A DNA stretch of 64,000 nt from Oceaniglobus indicus. GTDB taxonomy: Bacteria > Pseudomonadota > Alphaproteobacteria > Rhodobacterales > Rhodobacteraceae. The stretch lies in contig NZ_NMZM01000004.1 of assembly GCF_002751875.1 (NCBI RefSeq), forward strand, positions 186,001-250,000, written 5' to 3'. Below are positions 25,981-34,593 of this stretch, one piece after another. The notes under the pieces are model-generated. The model was not told where the DNA came from, made no database searches, and saw only the letters and a list, made by a program, of their open reading frames with translations. Made by a program: the position numbers and the translations under genes. Within the stretch, counting starts at the first letter, position 1, and every line of letters starts with the position of its first letter.

Positions 25981-27009
25981 CTAGCGCATCCAGAACCCGT
26001 TCTTGCGAATCCGATTGCGGATCGCCTGTTCGCGGCGCGGCAGGTCGTCTTGATCGAACAGCGCGCGCACCTTGCGCCCCTGGCCGTGCAGCACCATCTT
26101 GCGCAGCGGCTTCCAGTCCTTCAGCACCTTCTTGACCCGGTTCGGCGCGGCGATACGCTCGACCAGGTCCACCACCGCGTCGCTTTCGCGCGCGTAAAGC
26201 AGTGGCAGCATCCGGTAATGGCATGAATGGCTGCCATCCAGCGTGCCTTGGGGCAGGGTATGGCGCCCGCCTCCGAAGGAATGCACCACCAGCGGCAGCG
26301 CCACCTGATCCAGCCAGGGAAACATCTGCTGGCAGACCAATTCGCGCGGCGGATCATCGCGGATCGTCAGCGCATAATCGAGGAACCGCGCGCCGAACGC
26401 CGCCGGGTCGGAATGGAAGAACCAGCCGGCGTTGAAATACAGATACCGTTGCCAGTATTCGTCCGGCTGCGACAGGTCCAAGGACGACGCGAAATCCAGC
26501 CCGAACCGATCATGAAGCGATTTCCAGATCTCGGTATATCCGGGGCCGTAAAGCTCGATCCGGGGCCATGTTCCTTCGCGACGCATGGACGCGGACGGGC
26601 GGTTGAAATCGAACGGCAGGCGTGACAGCGGCCCGGTGATCAACGTATCGCTGTCGAAAAAGACGAAGGGTTCGCCCGCGGGCAGGCAGGACAGGCCTTC
26701 GATCTTGTTGCCGTTCGGATAGCCGGCGCCGAAATGGTGCGATTCGAACGGCCGGATCTCGGCCCCGAAATGATCCGTCAGCAGGGCGCGCAGGTCGGCG
26801 TTGCGGATGCGCGGATCATCGGGCCACAGCGGGCCGGGCTGGGGTTCGCCGATGATCAGTTTGCCGGTAAATCCAGGATCGCTTTCGCGCAGCGATGCGG
26901 CGAACAGCGCGGCCTCATGGGCAAGCCGCCCCTCCTGGGCCACGATGAAGATGTTGAAATGGCGGGGCGGGTCGGCCGTATCGGCGGCGGCGTCGCGAAG
27001 ATTGCCCAT
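25981..27009 (-). CDS. Glycosyltransferase-like protein of unknown function
   Basis: 342 residues, soluble. The N-terminal strand FNIFIVAQEGRLAHEAALFAASL and the later GEPFVFFDSDTLITGPL look like a GT-A nucleotide-sugar fold, with the DSD at residues 119-121 in the place of the metal-binding DxD. A Trp/Tyr/Phe-rich acceptor-side region follows (ELYGPGYTEIWKSLHDRFG, YWQRYLYFNAGWFFHSD) and then a strongly basic C-terminus. This is inference from motifs; I do not recognise a named family, and no polysaccharide gene is nearby. It lies 93 bases upstream of metY on the same strand and 87 bases after the XRE-cupin regulator. Confidence 0.6.
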   Translation of the reverse strand: MGNLRDAAADTADPPRHFNIFIVAQEGRLAHEAALFAASLRESDPGFTGKLIIGEPQPGPLWPDDPRIRNADLRALLTDHFGAEIRPFESHHFGAGYPNGNKIEGLSCLPAGEPFVFFDSDTLITGPLSRLPFDFNRPSASMRREGTWPRIELYGPGYTEIWKSLHDRFGLDFASSLDLSQPDEYWQRYLYFNAGWFFHSDPAAFGARFLDYALTIRDDPPRELVCQQMFPWLDQVALPLVVHSFGGGRHTLPQGTLDGSHSCHYRMLPLLYARESDAVVDLVERIAAPNRVKKVLKDWKPLRKMVLHGQGRKVRALFDQDDLPRREQAIRNRIRKNGFWMR

Positions 27010-27096
27010 GATGATCTCTCCGATACCTGTGCCCCCTCCTGAGTAAGCGGATGGTGGCGGGGGTCAAGACGGCCCGTTCGCACGGCACCCGCTGCG

Positions 27097-27651
27097 TCAG
27101 AACGTCGGCGGTGTGCAGGCGCTGATGATTTCGCACACGGCGTCGGACGTGTTCCTGAACCGGTGGGGCAGGGTGCTGTCGAAGAGGTAGCCGTCGCCGG
27201 GGCTCAGGACGCTTGTCTGGCCGTCCACAGTCACCTCGATCTGGCCGCGCACGACCACCCCGGCTTCCTCGCCGGTGTGCGAGATCGCCTTGGGGCCGGT
27301 GTCGGCGCCGGGGGGGTAGGTTTCGTGCAGCACCTGAAGCGAATGGCGCGTCGCATCCCCCAGCTGGCGCAGCGACAGACCGTTGGCGCCGGCGGGGGCC
27401 AGTTCGGTGAATTCGTCGGCGCGAAAGAAGACGCGGCGGTTGCGCGCTTCCTCCTCGAACGACGAAAAGAACTCGGACATGCTCATCGGGATGGCGTCCA
27501 GCAGGCTTTTCAGCGACGCGACCGAGGGCGATGTCCGGTTCTTCTCGATCAGCGAGATGGTGCCGTTGGTCAGCCCGGCGCGCGCCGCCAGTTCGCGTTG
27601 CGACAGCCCGTGGCGCTTGCGCACCGCCTGAAGTCTGCTGCCGATGTCCAT
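27097..27651 (-). CDS. XRE-family regulator with cupin domain (PuuR-like)
   Basis: 184 residues. The N-terminal helix-turn-helix is GSRLQAVRKRHGLSQRELAARAGLTNGTISLIE-like (residues about 3-60); a C-terminal cupin covers about 105-180 (THTGEEAGVV-type box, then GDGYLFDSTLPHRFRNTSD). Regulators with this layout (PuuR and relatives) sense small amine or amino-acid metabolites. It is divergent from gabT with 164 bases between starts, which makes gabT, and perhaps itself, the probable target. ATG 27651 places the HTH at the usual distance from the N-terminus; upstream in-frame codons extend into the gabT promoter region. Confidence 0.9.
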   Translation of the reverse strand: MDIGSRLQAVRKRHGLSQRELAARAGLTNGTISLIEKNRTSPSVASLKSLLDAIPMSMSEFFSSFEEEARNRRVFFRADEFTELAPAGANGLSLRQLGDATRHSLQVLHETYPPGADTGPKAISHTGEEAGVVVRGQIEVTVDGQTSVLSPGDGYLFDSTLPHRFRNTSDAVCEIISACTPPTF

Positions 27652-27815
27652 GCCATATCCCTTTTGACGGTGCCGCGGGGTTTGACCGCTTACGATTGCA
27701 ATATCAAGATGCGCGGGAATCTGCCCTCGTAACGCAATTTGATTTGACAACTATAATCGACAGCGTAATGAGGATTTTCAACAGCTCAGGTTTTTTCGGA
27801 CGAGAGGATACGTTC
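27652..27815. promoter_or_regulatory. Divergent promoter region between the XRE-cupin gene and gabT
   Basis: AT-rich 164-base gap. It contains an exact TTGACA at 27744-27749 and an exact TATAAT at 27752-27757 on the plus strand, but they are too close together to be one promoter. GAGAGG about 9 bases before ATG 27816 is the gabT ribosome binding site. An operator for the cupin regulator is expected here; I could not define one. Confidence 0.45.
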
Positions 27816-29207
27816 ATGGCCACTGCAAAGACACCCCGCAAGTCCCGCACCAAGGCAGCGGCCCATACCGCTCCGAAGATGGAGCTGGTGACGTCCGAAC
27901 CCTTTGCCACCCAGAGCAATTCGGACCTGTTGTCGCGTCGCGAGGCCGCCGTGCCGCGCGGTGTCGCATCCGCCGCGCCCGTGTTCGCCGCCCATGCCGA
28001 AAACGCCGAAGTCTGGGACGTCGAGGGCAACCGCTATATCGATTTCGTCGGCGGCATCGCGGTGCTGAACACCGGTCACCGGCATCCCCGCGTCATCGCC
28101 GCCGCGATGGAGCAGGAAGCGCATTTCACCCACACCTCGTTCCAGGTCGTGCAGTATGAAGGCTATGTCGCGCTGGCCGAACGGCTGAACGCGCTGGCCC
28201 CCGGCGATGTGGCGCGCAAGACGCTGTTGGTCACCACCGGCGCCGAAGCCGTCGAAAACGCGGTCAAGATCGCCCGCGCCGCCACCGGGCGCCCGGGTGT
28301 CATCGCCTTCACCGGCGCCTATCACGGCCGCACGCTGATGACGCTGGGCATGACCGGCAAGGTGTCGCCTTACAAGAAGGACGTCGGGCCGTTCCCGGCC
28401 GACATCTTCCGCGCGCCGTTCCCGTCGGTGCGCGACGGCATCACCGTCGCCGATGCGCTGAAGGGTCTGGAAAACCTGTTCCTGACCGACGCACAGCCCG
28501 ACCGCGTGGCCGCCATCATCATCGAACCCGTGCTGGGCGAGGGTGGATATGTGCCGGTTCCGGCCGAGATGCTGATCGCGCTGCGCGAAATCTGTGACAA
28601 GCACGGCATCCTGCTGATCGCGGACGAAATCCAGTCGGGTTTCGCGCGCACCGGCAAATGGTTCGCCATCGAACATTCCGGCGTCGTGCCCGATCTGATC
28701 ACCGTGGCGAAATCCATGGCCGGCGGCTATCCCCTGGCCGGCGTGATCGGCCGCGCCGAGATCATGGACGCCATGGCCCCCGGCGGTCTGGGCGGCACCT
28801 ATGGCGGCAACCCCGTCGCCTGTGCCGCAGCCCTGGCGGCCATCGACGTGATCGAGGAAGAGAACCTGCTGGAGCGCTCGACTCTGCTGGGCGAGCGGCT
28901 GCGCGCGCAGTTCTCCGAGATGGGCGCGCGCCTGTGTCCGAACCGGATGTGGGACATCCGTGGCCTCGGCGCGATGCTGGCGGTCGAATTCGTCACCGAC
29001 TTCGAAAGCGCCACACCGGACGCCGGACTGGCCAAGGCGATCATCGCCCACGCCCTGAAGCGCGGACTGATTCTGCTGGGCTGTGGCATGCACGGCAACG
29101 CGATCCGCATCATGGTGCCGATCACGGCGCCGGACGCTATCGTGGCGGAAGGCATGGCCATGTTCGAGGCGGCATTGGCCGACGCGATGGCGGAATTGGC
29201 GAAATAA
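27816..29207 (+). CDS. gabT: 4-aminobutyrate aminotransferase (GABA transaminase)
   Basis: 463 residues, a class III PLP aminotransferase. It transfers the amino group of GABA to 2-oxoglutarate, giving succinate semialdehyde and glutamate. Matches include SNSDLLSRREAAVPRGV, NTGHRHPRVI, TGAYHGRTLMTLGMTGK, LIADEIQSGFARTGK and the PLP-lysine motif TVAKSMAGGYPL. A basic, Ala/Thr-rich N-terminal 25 residues precede the domain. ATG 27816 is chosen over in-frame 27768 because of its ribosome binding site. No succinate-semialdehyde dehydrogenase is adjacent. A strong terminator follows, so the transporter downstream is a separate unit, though co-oriented. Confidence 0.92.
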   Translation: MATAKTPRKSRTKAAAHTAPKMELVTSEPFATQSNSDLLSRREAAVPRGVASAAPVFAAHAENAEVWDVEGNRYIDFVGGIAVLNTGHRHPRVIAAAMEQEAHFTHTSFQVVQYEGYVALAERLNALAPGDVARKTLLVTTGAEAVENAVKIARAATGRPGVIAFTGAYHGRTLMTLGMTGKVSPYKKDVGPFPADIFRAPFPSVRDGITVADALKGLENLFLTDAQPDRVAAIIIEPVLGEGGYVPVPAEMLIALREICDKHGILLIADEIQSGFARTGKWFAIEHSGVVPDLITVAKSMAGGYPLAGVIGRAEIMDAMAPGGLGGTYGGNPVACAAALAAIDVIEEENLLERSTLLGERLRAQFSEMGARLCPNRMWDIRGLGAMLAVEFVTDFESATPDAGLAKAIIAHALKRGLILLGCGMHGNAIRIMVPITAPDAIVAEGMAMFEAALADAMAELAK

Positions 29208-29236
29208 TAAGCCACTCGGATCGATCCAATTCATCA

Positions 29237-29265
29237 GGGCGCCGGATATTTCCGGCGCCCTTTTT
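29237..29265 (+). terminator. Rho-independent terminator after gabT
   Basis: Perfect 10-bp stem GGGCGCCGGA / TCCGGCGCCC with a TATT loop, then five T. It lies 29 bases past the gabT stop. Confidence 0.92.
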
Positions 29266-29567
29266 GCTTGAAAAACGGGATATTGGACGGCGCACTGCAG
29301 GTGACACATCATGTCCTTTCGACCGATGCGTCCAGAACGCTTGTGCAGAATAATAGACGCGGCTAGGCTGCAAGGCACCCCCGATGCCGGGGCGTGTTGC
29401 CGCACTAAGCTGTTGACGCGCGCCGGAAAACCACTTGAGGTGAAGGGTAGGTCGGGGCCGGCGTTCAACGTCCGGCCGCGACGTTCAAAAACCTGCGGCT
29501 CTGGCCGCGGGGATATAATGCGCCTCTGGCTCGACCGGGGGCGTGCGTTTCGAAACGGGAGAAATCA
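29266..29567. other. Non-coding gap before the TAXI binding-protein gene
   Basis: About 300 bases after the gabT terminator with no convincing open frame, repeat or RNA. It must hold the promoter of the TAXI-TRAP genes. ACGGGAGAAATCA just before ATG 29568 is the ribosome binding site. I cannot place a promoter confidently. Confidence 0.4.
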
Positions 29568-30524
29568 ATGAAAACGCTCAGATATACCGCGATGGTTGGT
29601 GCGATGCTTGCGGGAACCGCCGCTGTCGCCCAGGAACGCTTCATCACCATCGGAACCGGTGGTCAGACCGGCGTCTATTTCGTGGTCGGACAGTCGATCT
29701 GTCGCCTGGTGAACCGCAACAGCGCCGAATCCGGCCTGAAGTGCACCGCGCCGTCCACCGGCGGATCGATCGCCAACATCAACGCGATCAAGGCGGGCGA
29801 CATGGACATGGGCGTGGCCCAGTCCGACTGGCAATACCACGCCTACAACGGCACCTCGGAATACGAGGGTGACAAGTTCGACAAGCTGCGCGCGGTGTTT
29901 TCCGTCCATGGCGAACCGTTCACGATCATGGCCCGCCAGGACGCCAACATCGCCAACTTCGACGACATGAAGGGCAAGCGCGTCAACGTGGGCAACCCGG
30001 GCTCCGGTTCGGCGGCGACGATGGACGTCGTGCTGGAAGCCAAGGGATGGACCAAGGGCGACTTTTCGCTGGCGTCCGAGCTGAAGCCGGCCGAACAGGC
30101 CGCCGCATTGGGCGACAACAAGGTCGACGCGATCACCTATACCGTCGGCCATCCCAACGGTTCGATCCAGGAAGCGGCCTCGACCGTCGAATCGAACCTG
30201 GTGACCGTGGACGGGGAAGCGATCGACAAGCTGATCGCCGACAACCCCTATTACGCCAAGGCGACCATCCCCGGCGGCATGTATCCCGGATCGCCCGAGG
30301 ATACCCAGACCTTCGGCGTGAAGGCGACGTTCGTGACCTCGGCCGATGTGCCCGAGGATGTCGTCTATGAAGTCGTCAAGGCGGTATTCGACAACTTCGA
30401 CCGCTTCAAGAAGCTGCACCCGGCGTTCGAGACCCTGACCAAAGAGGGCATGATCGCCGACGGCAACTCCGCTCCGCTCCACGCCGGGGCCGAGAAGTAC
30501 TACAAGGAAGCCGGCCTGATGTAA
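29568..30524 (+). CDS. TAXI family TRAP transporter substrate-binding protein
   Basis: 318 residues. A signal peptide (residues 1-22, cleavage after AVAQ) is followed by the TAXI signature FITIGTGGQTGVYFVVG and INAIKAGDMDMGVAQSDW. It is a periplasmic binding protein that delivers its ligand to the fused TRAP permease encoded 115 bases downstream. TAXI systems characterised so far often take up glutamate/glutamine-type or other organic-acid substrates; the ligand here is not known. A GC-rich hairpin separates it from the permease gene, which would allow more binding protein than permease to be made. Confidence 0.94.
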   Translation: MKTLRYTAMVGAMLAGTAAVAQERFITIGTGGQTGVYFVVGQSICRLVNRNSAESGLKCTAPSTGGSIANINAIKAGDMDMGVAQSDWQYHAYNGTSEYEGDKFDKLRAVFSVHGEPFTIMARQDANIANFDDMKGKRVNVGNPGSGSAATMDVVLEAKGWTKGDFSLASELKPAEQAAALGDNKVDAITYTVGHPNGSIQEAASTVESNLVTVDGEAIDKLIADNPYYAKATIPGGMYPGSPEDTQTFGVKATFVTSADVPEDVVYEVVKAVFDNFDRFKKLHPAFETLTKEGMIADGNSAPLHAGAEKYYKEAGLM

Positions 30525-30540
30525 TCGGCGCCGAACTTTC

Positions 30541-30565
30541 GGGGGGCGGTGTCGCGCCGCCCCCC
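30541..30565 (+). other. Intercistronic hairpin between TRAP genes
   Basis: Perfect 9-bp GGGGGGCGG / CCGCCCCCC stem with a seven-base loop 17 bases after the binding-protein stop, without a T run. It is likely an mRNA-stabilising or partial-termination element that makes binding protein more abundant than permease. Confidence 0.65.
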
Positions 30566-30639
30566 GGGAGCGCGAAAAGACGACGACCAAATAAGCTGAC
30601 GTCACCGGAAAAACGGGGCGCGCCAACGGGGAAAAATGT

Positions 30640-33414
30640 ATGTCGGACACGGAAAAGCGGGACCAGGACCAGCAACAGGCGGCCGCCGTCGAACTCGGGG
30701 CGACGGGCGATCGGGGCGGATTGAGCGCGAACGAACTCGACGAACTGGTGGCATCGTCAGACACGGGTGGGCGGGCCGTTGCCGGCCCGATCGGTCTGTT
30801 CCTGACGCTGGTCGCGCTGGCGTGGTCGTTGTTCCAGCTTTACATCGCGTCACCGTTCGGTCTGTTCAACGACACCCTTGCCCGCTCGATCCATCTCGGC
30901 TTTGCGGTCTTTCTCGGCATCATGGCGTTTCCGGCGGCTAGGACGAAATTCCAGGTTGCCCTGGGCATCGTGGCGCCGCTGTTGCTGGCCGCGCTGTTCA
31001 TGATCAGCGCCAAGGACGGCACCGCGACTTGGTGGATCCCGATCCCCGCGCTGTTCGTCGTTGCCACCGTCCTGCTTGGATCGCCCAAGAACCGGGTGCC
31101 GATCTGGGAATGGGCGCTGGCGCTGGTCGGGGCGTTGTGCGCGCTTTACCTGCTGATCTTCTATCGTGACATTGCCAACCGGGTCGGCGCACCGATCACG
31201 CAGGATTTCGTCGCCGCCGTCTTCGGCCTGCTGATCCTGCTTGAAGCAACGCGCCGTGCCCTGGGGCCGGCGCTGATGATCGTCGCCTCGGTGTTCCTGA
31301 TCTATACCGTTCTGGGCCCGCAGATGCCTGGCATCATCGCCCACAAGGGCAATTCCCTGTCCGAAATCGTCAACCACCAGTGGATCACCACCGAAGGCGT
31401 GTTCGGTATCGCGCTGGGAGTGTCGACGTCGTTCGTGTTCCTGTTCGTGCTGTTCGGCTCGCTTCTGGACAAGGCCGGGGCGGGCAATTACTTCATCCAG
31501 GTGGCGTTTTCGCTGATGGGTCACATGCGCGGCGGCCCGGCCAAGGCGGCGGTCGTCGCGTCGGCCATGACCGGCCTGATCTCGGGCTCGTCCATCGCCA
31601 ACGTCGTGACCACCGGCACGTTCACCATTCCGCTGATGAAAAAGGTCGGCTTCAGTTCCGAGAAGGCCGGCGCGGTCGAGGTTGCGTCATCGGTCAACGG
31701 CCAGATCATGCCGCCCGTCATGGGAGCGGCCGCGTTCCTAATGGTCGAATATGTCGGGATCCCGTATTTCGACGTGGTCAAACACGCCTTCCTGCCCGCT
31801 GTCATCAGCTATATCGCGCTGGTCTATATCGTGCATCTCGAGGCGATGAAGGCCGGGATGCAGGGTCTGCCGCGCGCCTATACACCGAAACCCATCGTCC
31901 AGCGGCTGATCGGCATCGCCTTTGCCATTGCGGTGATCTGTGCGCTGTCGTTTGGCGTCTATTACGGCATGGGCTGGCTTCGCCCGGCGTTCCCGCAGAC
32001 TGCCGGCTATATCGTCTTTGTCTTCCTGACGGTCGTCTATGTCGCGCTGCTGTATGTCGCCAGCCGCGAGGCGCCGCTGAAGATGGACGACCCCAACGCC
32101 GAGGTGACATCGCTGCCGCTGCCGGGTCCGACAGCGCGTGCCGGTCTGCACTTCATCCTGCCGGTGGTGGTGCTGGTCTGGGCGCTGATGGTGGACCGCC
32201 TGTCGCCCGGCCTGTCGGCCTTCTGGGCGTCGGCGTTCATGATCTTCATCCTGCTGACCCAGCGTCCGCTGACGGAACTGATGCGTGGCACCAGCCATAT
32301 GGCATCGGATTTCCGTGCCGGGTTCATGGATCTGATCGACGGTCTGGTCACCGGCGCGCGCAACATGATCGGCATCGGCATCGCCACGGCGACGGCGGGC
32401 ATCATCGTCGGTGTCGTGTCGCAGACCGGGGTCGGCGCCTCGCTGGCCGATGTGGTCGAGGTGCTGTCGGGTGGCAACATCCTGGCGATCCTGTTCCTGA
32501 CGGCGATCCTGTCGCTGATCCTTGGAATGGGGCTGCCGACGACGGCGAACTACATCGTCGTGTCGGCCCTGCTGGCGCCGGTCATCGTGACGCTGGGCCA
32601 GCAGAACGGACTGATCGTGCCGCTGATCGCGGTTCACCTTTTCGTGTTCTACTTCGGCATCATGGCGGATGTCACACCGCCCGTCGGCCTTGCCAGTTTC
32701 GCGGCGGCGGCGGTGTCGGGGGGCGATCCGATCAAGACAGGTCTGGTGGCGTTCTTCTATTCGCTGCGCACCGCCGCGTTGCCGTTCCTGTTCATCTTCA
32801 ACACCGAGTTGTTGCTGATCGACGTGACGATCGTGCAGGGCGTCTTTGTCTTCATTGTCGCGACGGTGGCGATGCTGCTGTTCGCGGCGGCGACCCAGGG
32901 ATGGTTCCTGACCCGCAACCGGATCTATGAATCGATCGCGCTGCTTTTGATCGCTTTCACCTTGTTCCGGCCCGGTTTCTGGATGGATTACGTCTCGCCC
33001 CCCTACGTCGAGGCCGACCCGTCCGAGATCGCGGCCGCCGCCGATGCGACCCCCGCGGGGAGCGAGCTTCGCATCCGGGTGCTGGGTGTCGGCGACTTCG
33101 GCGATCCGCTGGAGTTCGTCGCGATCCTGCCCATCGGTCCCGGCGCCACGGGTGAGGAAAAGCTGGAAAATGCGGGCCTGACCTTCCGCGAGGATGGCGA
33201 CAAGATGATCATCGACGACGTCACCTATGGCAGCCCGGCGGCCGGTGCCGGGTTCGATTGGGACCAGGAAGTGGTGCGCGTGCTGAAGCCAACAGCGCAG
33301 CCGTCGAAGTACCTGATGTTCATCCCGGCCCTTGCGCTTCTGGCGCTTGTGGTGTTCCTGCAACGCGGACGCGCCGCCAACGCCGCGCGTCGGCCCGATG
33401 CACGCGCCGCATAG
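30640..33414 (+). CDS. TRAP transporter fused permease (4TM + 12TM) with DUF3394-like tail
   Basis: 924 residues. A cytoplasmic N-terminal stretch of about 45 residues is followed by the small (DctQ-like) and large (DctM-like) membrane parts fused in one chain. Family segments include GGPAKAAVVASAMTGLISGSS, VNGQIMPPVMGAAAFLMVEY, LGMGLPTTANYIVVSALLAP and MADVTPPVGLASFAAA. Residues about 790-885 are a soluble domain like the DUF3394 part of TAXI permeases (SELRIRVLGVGDFGDPLEF, GSPAAGAGFDWDQEVVRV, the latter PDZ-like), then a last helix and a basic tail. It drives sodium- or proton-coupled uptake with the TAXI binding protein. ATG 30640 is preceded by GGGGAAAAA. Confidence 0.94.
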   Translation: MSDTEKRDQDQQQAAAVELGATGDRGGLSANELDELVASSDTGGRAVAGPIGLFLTLVALAWSLFQLYIASPFGLFNDTLARSIHLGFAVFLGIMAFPAARTKFQVALGIVAPLLLAALFMISAKDGTATWWIPIPALFVVATVLLGSPKNRVPIWEWALALVGALCALYLLIFYRDIANRVGAPITQDFVAAVFGLLILLEATRRALGPALMIVASVFLIYTVLGPQMPGIIAHKGNSLSEIVNHQWITTEGVFGIALGVSTSFVFLFVLFGSLLDKAGAGNYFIQVAFSLMGHMRGGPAKAAVVASAMTGLISGSSIANVVTTGTFTIPLMKKVGFSSEKAGAVEVASSVNGQIMPPVMGAAAFLMVEYVGIPYFDVVKHAFLPAVISYIALVYIVHLEAMKAGMQGLPRAYTPKPIVQRLIGIAFAIAVICALSFGVYYGMGWLRPAFPQTAGYIVFVFLTVVYVALLYVASREAPLKMDDPNAEVTSLPLPGPTARAGLHFILPVVVLVWALMVDRLSPGLSAFWASAFMIFILLTQRPLTELMRGTSHMASDFRAGFMDLIDGLVTGARNMIGIGIATATAGIIVGVVSQTGVGASLADVVEVLSGGNILAILFLTAILSLILGMGLPTTANYIVVSALLAPVIVTLGQQNGLIVPLIAVHLFVFYFGIMADVTPPVGLASFAAAAVSGGDPIKTGLVAFFYSLRTAALPFLFIFNTELLLIDVTIVQGVFVFIVATVAMLLFAAATQGWFLTRNRIYESIALLLIAFTLFRPGFWMDYVSPPYVEADPSEIAAAADATPAGSELRIRVLGVGDFGDPLEFVAILPIGPGATGEEKLENAGLTFREDGDKMIIDDVTYGSPAAGAGFDWDQEVVRVLKPTAQPSKYLMFIPALALLALVVFLQRGRAANAARRPDARAA

Positions 33415-33421
33415 GGGCCGG

Positions 33422-33442
33422 GCCGGAATGTCAGGTTCCGGC
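33422..33442 (+). other. Small hairpin after the TRAP permease gene
   Basis: GCCGGAA (33422-33428) pairs with TTCCGGC (33436-33442), 7 bases past the permease stop. There is no T run, so termination is doubtful and read-through into the nitrilase-fold gene 72 bases later is plausible. Confidence 0.4.
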
Positions 33443-33513
33443 TGCTGCCCTCGGCGCGCAACCCCATATTGGCGGCGGATCCATCGGTCCGCCGCAGCTC
33501 AGGACGAAACACA

Positions 33514-34560
33514 ATGACCCCCTTTGCGATCGCCGGCGTGCAAATGCACGTCCACGCCCTGCATCCCAACGTCGACGGCATGATCCAGCGTCTGGACATC
33601 CTGATGGCGCGCTTTCCCTGGACCCAGATGGTCCTGTTTTCCGAGCTTGCGCCGTTTGGCCCGCTCGACAAGTTTTCGCAGCTGCCCGAGAACGAAACGC
33701 TGGACCGGTTCTGTGCCGCCGCCCGCAAGCATCGCGTCTGGCTGATCCCCGGATCGATGTTCATGACCGCGCCCGATGGCCAGATCTTCAACACCTCGGT
33801 GGTCATCAACCCCGAGGGCGAGATCATCCGTCGGTATGCCAAGATGTTCCCGTTCCGCCCCTACGAGGCCGGGATTGCCGCAGGCACCGAATTCTGCGTC
33901 TTCGACGTGCCCGATGTGGGTCGGTTCGGTCTGTCGATCTGCTATGATATCTGGTTCCCCGAAACCACGCGGATGCTGACCTCGATGGGCGCCGAAGTTC
34001 TGCTGAACCCGGTTCTTACCGGCACCACCGACCGCGACGCCGAATTGTCCATCGCGCGCGCCACCGCGGCGCAGTTCCAGTGCTATGTCTTTGCCGTGAA
34101 CGGTCTTGGTGCGGGCGGCGTCGGCAAGTCCATCGTGGTCGATCCGGCCAGCACGATCCTGCACCAGTCGGCAGGGCAGGAGGACATGTTCCCGATCGAG
34201 GTCGATCTGTCGATGGTGCGCCGCCAGCGCGAAACCGGCATGAAGGGCCTGGGGCAGGTTCTGAAGTCGTTCCGCGACCGATCGACCGATTTCTCGGTCT
34301 ATGATCGCACCAGCGGCACCGACGCCTATCTGCACACGCTGGGCCCGCTGGCGATACCACACCAGGGAACGCGCGCCGGCCTGCACGTCGATGTGCCCGC
34401 CGACACGATTGCGGGGGCCGGAACCGGCACCGTCGCGCCCGGTTTCGCGGGTGGCACCGTCGTCGGAAGCCCCGGCGAAGCCACGTCGCCGGCGCCCATC
34501 GGCACTGTGGCGCCCGGATTTCCGGGCGGCACCATCGTAGGCAAGGGCCCCGGCAAGTAA
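33514..34560 (+). CDS. Carbon-nitrogen hydrolase (nitrilase superfamily)
   Basis: 348 residues. The Glu-Lys-Cys triad of the nitrilase superfamily is visible: E44 in LFSELAPFG, K110 in YAKMFPFRPYE, and C143 in LSICYDIWFPE. Such enzymes hydrolyse nitriles, amides or N-carbamoyl compounds, or transfer acyl groups; with an -YDIWFPE- context an amidase is likelier than a nitrilase (inference). The last 45 residues carry two copies of GTVAPGFxGGTxVG (about 306-319 and 331-344), a Gly-rich tail outside the catalytic fold. First gene of the five-enzyme cluster; 33 bases separate it from the decarboxylase gene. Confidence 0.9.
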   Translation: MTPFAIAGVQMHVHALHPNVDGMIQRLDILMARFPWTQMVLFSELAPFGPLDKFSQLPENETLDRFCAAARKHRVWLIPGSMFMTAPDGQIFNTSVVINPEGEIIRRYAKMFPFRPYEAGIAAGTEFCVFDVPDVGRFGLSICYDIWFPETTRMLTSMGAEVLLNPVLTGTTDRDAELSIARATAAQFQCYVFAVNGLGAGGVGKSIVVDPASTILHQSAGQEDMFPIEVDLSMVRRQRETGMKGLGQVLKSFRDRSTDFSVYDRTSGTDAYLHTLGPLAIPHQGTRAGLHVDVPADTIAGAGTGTVAPGFAGGTVVGSPGEATSPAPIGTVAPGFPGGTIVGKGPGK

Positions 34561-34593
34561 GGCAACCGCCAAGGTTCAACAGGGAGAAACAGG

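Noticed and set aside
27744-27757. TTGACA and TATAAT as one gabT promoter
   Set aside because: The two hexamers are only two bases apart and cannot serve one sigma factor together.
31738-33363. 541-codon open frame antisense to the TRAP permease gene
   Set aside because: Extremely Arg/Gln/Asp/His-rich shadow of hydrophobic codons in a clear membrane protein.
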